Assembly (NCBI GenBank): GCA_009841335.1
Contig: VXLY01000026.1
Coordinates: 1 to 38,091, forward strand
Reading direction: 5' to 3'
DNA from: Rhodothermaceae bacterium
GTDB taxonomy: Bacteria > Bacteroidota > Rhodothermia > Rhodothermales > Bin80
Length of the DNA: 38,091 bases
Each line of letters starts with the position of its first letter. Position 1 is the stretch's first letter. Below are positions 36,902 through 38,091 of the stretch, piece after piece. The position numbers and the translations under genes were made by a program. A model generated the notes under the pieces. The model was not told where the DNA came from, ran no database searches, and saw only the letters and a list, made by a program, of their open reading frames with translations.

Positions 36902-37196
36902 GATAAATCCCTGATTTTGGCGTTGTAACTGAAAATGCCCTCTCTTGGCTCCCTCGGAGCATGGTATTTTCCAGTAGCCCAGCACATACTTGGATAGATT
37001 AACCGCAGGCTCTGAGTGATTATTGATCCGATGAAAATACAACCGGACTTTAATATTCACGGGCAATTATCCGATTTTGCCCAAGTTCGCTTACCTTGGC
37101 ACCCTGTGGATAAAGTCGGAGATTCTGGGAGTTCAGGAGCGGTTGTTTTTAGGTATCGAGTAAGCGTCTAAACTCAGATTTTACTGGTGTGAATTC

Positions 37197-37349
37197 ATGG
37201 CACTAGGCAGGCGAAAAAGGAAGCGCGGACAAACGAACCTCCACCTGCGAAAAGATCCTGAGTATTGCAAGCTTGGTGAACGAACTCTCTGGGCCATGCC
37301 GTCTGGTTGTGGTTCCGAAAACTGCCACGGACACGACCCCAAAAACTAA
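37197..37349 (+). pseudogene. Possible transposase N-terminal remnant (weak)
   Basis: A 50-residue frame starting MALGRRKRKR and continuing with 'PEYCKLGE'. From memory this recalls IS1182-type transposases that begin MALGRRK-like and soon have a 'HPFYxKLN' segment. The rest of the frame (Cys- and His-containing, ending 'HDPKN') does not fit, and no inverted repeats were seen. It may equally be a chance frame. Confidence 0.2.
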
Positions 37350-37489
37350 CATGATAGAGTTTGTCAGTCCTGAGCAAAAGCTCGCCTTTGATCTTCCGGA
37401 TATCAAACTGTCGTCGGCAATCTGTTAACTGCGCTGAGATAAGCCACCCCAGTCAATTGACGCTGGCGAATCTCAATTCCAATAAATCC

Positions 37490-37518
37490 TTGATCTTTTT
37501 GGAGAATTGAATTATTGT
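37490..37518 (+). promoter_or_regulatory. Sigma70-like promoter for the LRR gene
   Basis: TTGATC (37490-37495) and TATTGT (37513-37518) are separated by exactly 17 bp and lie 42 bp before the ATG at 37560. An AAGGAGG ribosome-binding sequence follows at 37535-37541, 18 bases before that ATG, which is further than usual. Confidence 0.45.
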
Positions 37519-37559
37519 ATCATTGTGGGGACGAAAGGAGGGGAGCATTCAGGCGTATA

Positions 37560-38091
37560 ATGTCATTTGACCTGTTTCTGTCGATGATCCGTACTTATCT
37601 TTTGCTTACACTGGCCGTCTTTTGCACGGCCCCCGTTACGTCTGCAAAGGGGCAGGACGCTGCTACCGTTCACAAAGCGCTTACCGCACTTTATGAATCA
37701 ACGAACGGGGGGCAGTGGAAGAATAACGTCGGCTGGGATACGACAACGGTTCCAGCGACAATCGAAGGCTTTGACTCCTGGTACGGGTTACGTGTAATAT
37801 ATGGGAACCTCAATTCTATTGATTTGTCCCACAATCACCTTACGGGTTCAATCCCACCCGAACTGGGAAACCTCACCGAACTGCAATCACTGCGCCTGTC
37901 CGACAATCAGCTTACCGGTTCGATCCCGTCTGAATTTGGAAAGCTCACCGAACTGTGGTTACTGCACCTGCGCCGCAATCAGCTTACTGGTTCAATCCCG
38001 CCCGAACTGGGAAACCTCACGGGACTGGGCTCACTGAACCTAGACTACAATCGGCTTACTGGTTCAATCCCGCCCGAACTGGGAAACCTCA
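37560..38091 (+). CDS. Secreted leucine-rich-repeat protein, 5' part (runs off window)
   Basis: The first 177 codons of a secreted LRR protein; the frame is still open at the window end. Translation from ATG 37560, or from ATG 37584 ('MIRTYLLLTLAVF'), gives a signal peptide ending near the SAKGQ segment. The second start gives the cleaner signal. An LRR N-cap like those of plant-type LRR proteins follows ('ALTALYESTNGGQWKNNVGW'), then 24-residue repeats of the form LxLxxNxLTGSIPPELGNLTxL. Four and a half repeats are visible, each 72 bp. Proteins of this design are found in Rhodothermota and other environmental bacteria and may bind proteins or glycans at the surface. A C-terminal T9SS domain is likely but lies outside the window. 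A good promoter and an AAGGAGG site precede the gene. Confidence 0.88.
   Translation, partial: MSFDLFLSMIRTYLLLTLAVFCTAPVTSAKGQDAATVHKALTALYESTNGGQWKNNVGWDTTTVPATIEGFDSWYGLRVIYGNLNSIDLSHNHLTGSIPPELGNLTELQSLRLSDNQLTGSIPSEFGKLTELWLLHLRRNQLTGSIPPELGNLTGLGSLNLDYNRLTGSIPPELGNL
37845..38091 (+). repeat. 72-bp tandem repeats encoding LRR units
   Basis: Units begin at 37845, 37917, 37989 and 38061 (last one cut by the window end), each opening ggttc-atccc and spaced exactly 72 bp. The first 30 or so bases of units 37989 and 38061 are identical and differ at one position from unit 37845. The second half of each unit varies more. This high DNA identity within a coding repeat suggests recent duplication or gene conversion. 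Confidence 0.93.

Larger units (their letters stand above)
36902..37559. other. Long intergenic region between sulfatase and LRR genes
   Basis: About 660 bp with no convincing gene. The first 165 bp are an in-frame upstream extension of the sulfatase frame without signal-peptide or family features. At 37197-37349 a 50-codon frame begins MALGRRKRKR, reminiscent of transposase N termini. A 10-bp palindrome GTCAATTGAC lies at 37452-37461, and a promoter-like pair at 37490-37518. TCAATTC/GAATTGA inverted arms flank that promoter's -35 region. Confidence 0.5.

Noticed and set aside
36902..37066. Upstream extension of the sulfatase by 55 codons
   Set aside because: It would bury the lipoprotein signal peptide inside the protein; the ATG at 36901 restores a normal lipobox.
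37845..38091. Regular 72-bp repeats considered as a CRISPR array
   Set aside because: The repeats are contiguous, in frame and encode LRR units; there are no unique spacers of constant length and no cas genes.

Overview
The window looks like chromosomal DNA from a free-living Gram-negative member of the Bacteroidota/Rhodothermota/Balneolota group. The evidence is two C-terminal type IX secretion (T9SS) sorting domains with the NYPNPF signature, a PorV/PorQ-family barrel, a TonB-dependent receptor with an N-terminal carboxypeptidase-regulatory-like domain, several lipoproteins, and a long secreted leucine-rich-repeat protein of the kind often expanded in Rhodothermales. This placement is inferred from gene content. 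There is no rRNA or tRNA in the window to confirm it.

Left part (1-5272, + strand): the 3' end of a HipA-like kinase, then an overlapping pair made of a surface or periplasmic GH2-type TIM-barrel lipoprotein and a large cytosolic GH94/cellobiose-phosphorylase-like protein. Together they suggest use of a beta-linked oligosaccharide. Next (5469-14992, +) comes a tight housekeeping run: M20D amidohydrolase, A-type Fe-S carrier, ClpC, prephenate dehydrogenase with an ACT domain, GcvT, FtsK and PurE. It meets a minus-strand run (VWA protein, rsmA, mgtE; 18593-15247) head-on.

Middle (18783-34377, - strand): a secreted GH13 alpha-amylase-family enzyme with a T9SS tail and an FkbM methyltransferase. 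After a strong intrinsic terminator at 22870-22912 lies a five-gene envelope operon read right to left: parvulin-type PPIase lipoprotein, TonB-dependent receptor, 1280-residue Asp-rich T9SS-like secreted protein, PorV/PorQ-family barrel, and a 694-residue T9SS protein built of repeated beta-sandwich-like modules. The first four genes overlap one another, so they are probably co-translated. This is the most interesting unit in the window. It looks like a dedicated surface-display machine: folding factor, outer-membrane channel, cargo and its own PorV-like partner, and a second, possibly glycan-binding cargo. DxDxDG calcium-loop motifs or Asp-rich repeats occur in three of its products.

Right part (34477-38091): ispG (short form), overlapping tail-to-tail with a lipoprotein sulfatase that carries an atypical active-site signature; about 650 bp of mostly non-coding DNA; and the 5' part of an LRR protein encoded by 72-bp repeats that runs off the end. 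No CRISPR array, complete insertion sequence, tRNA or rRNA was found.
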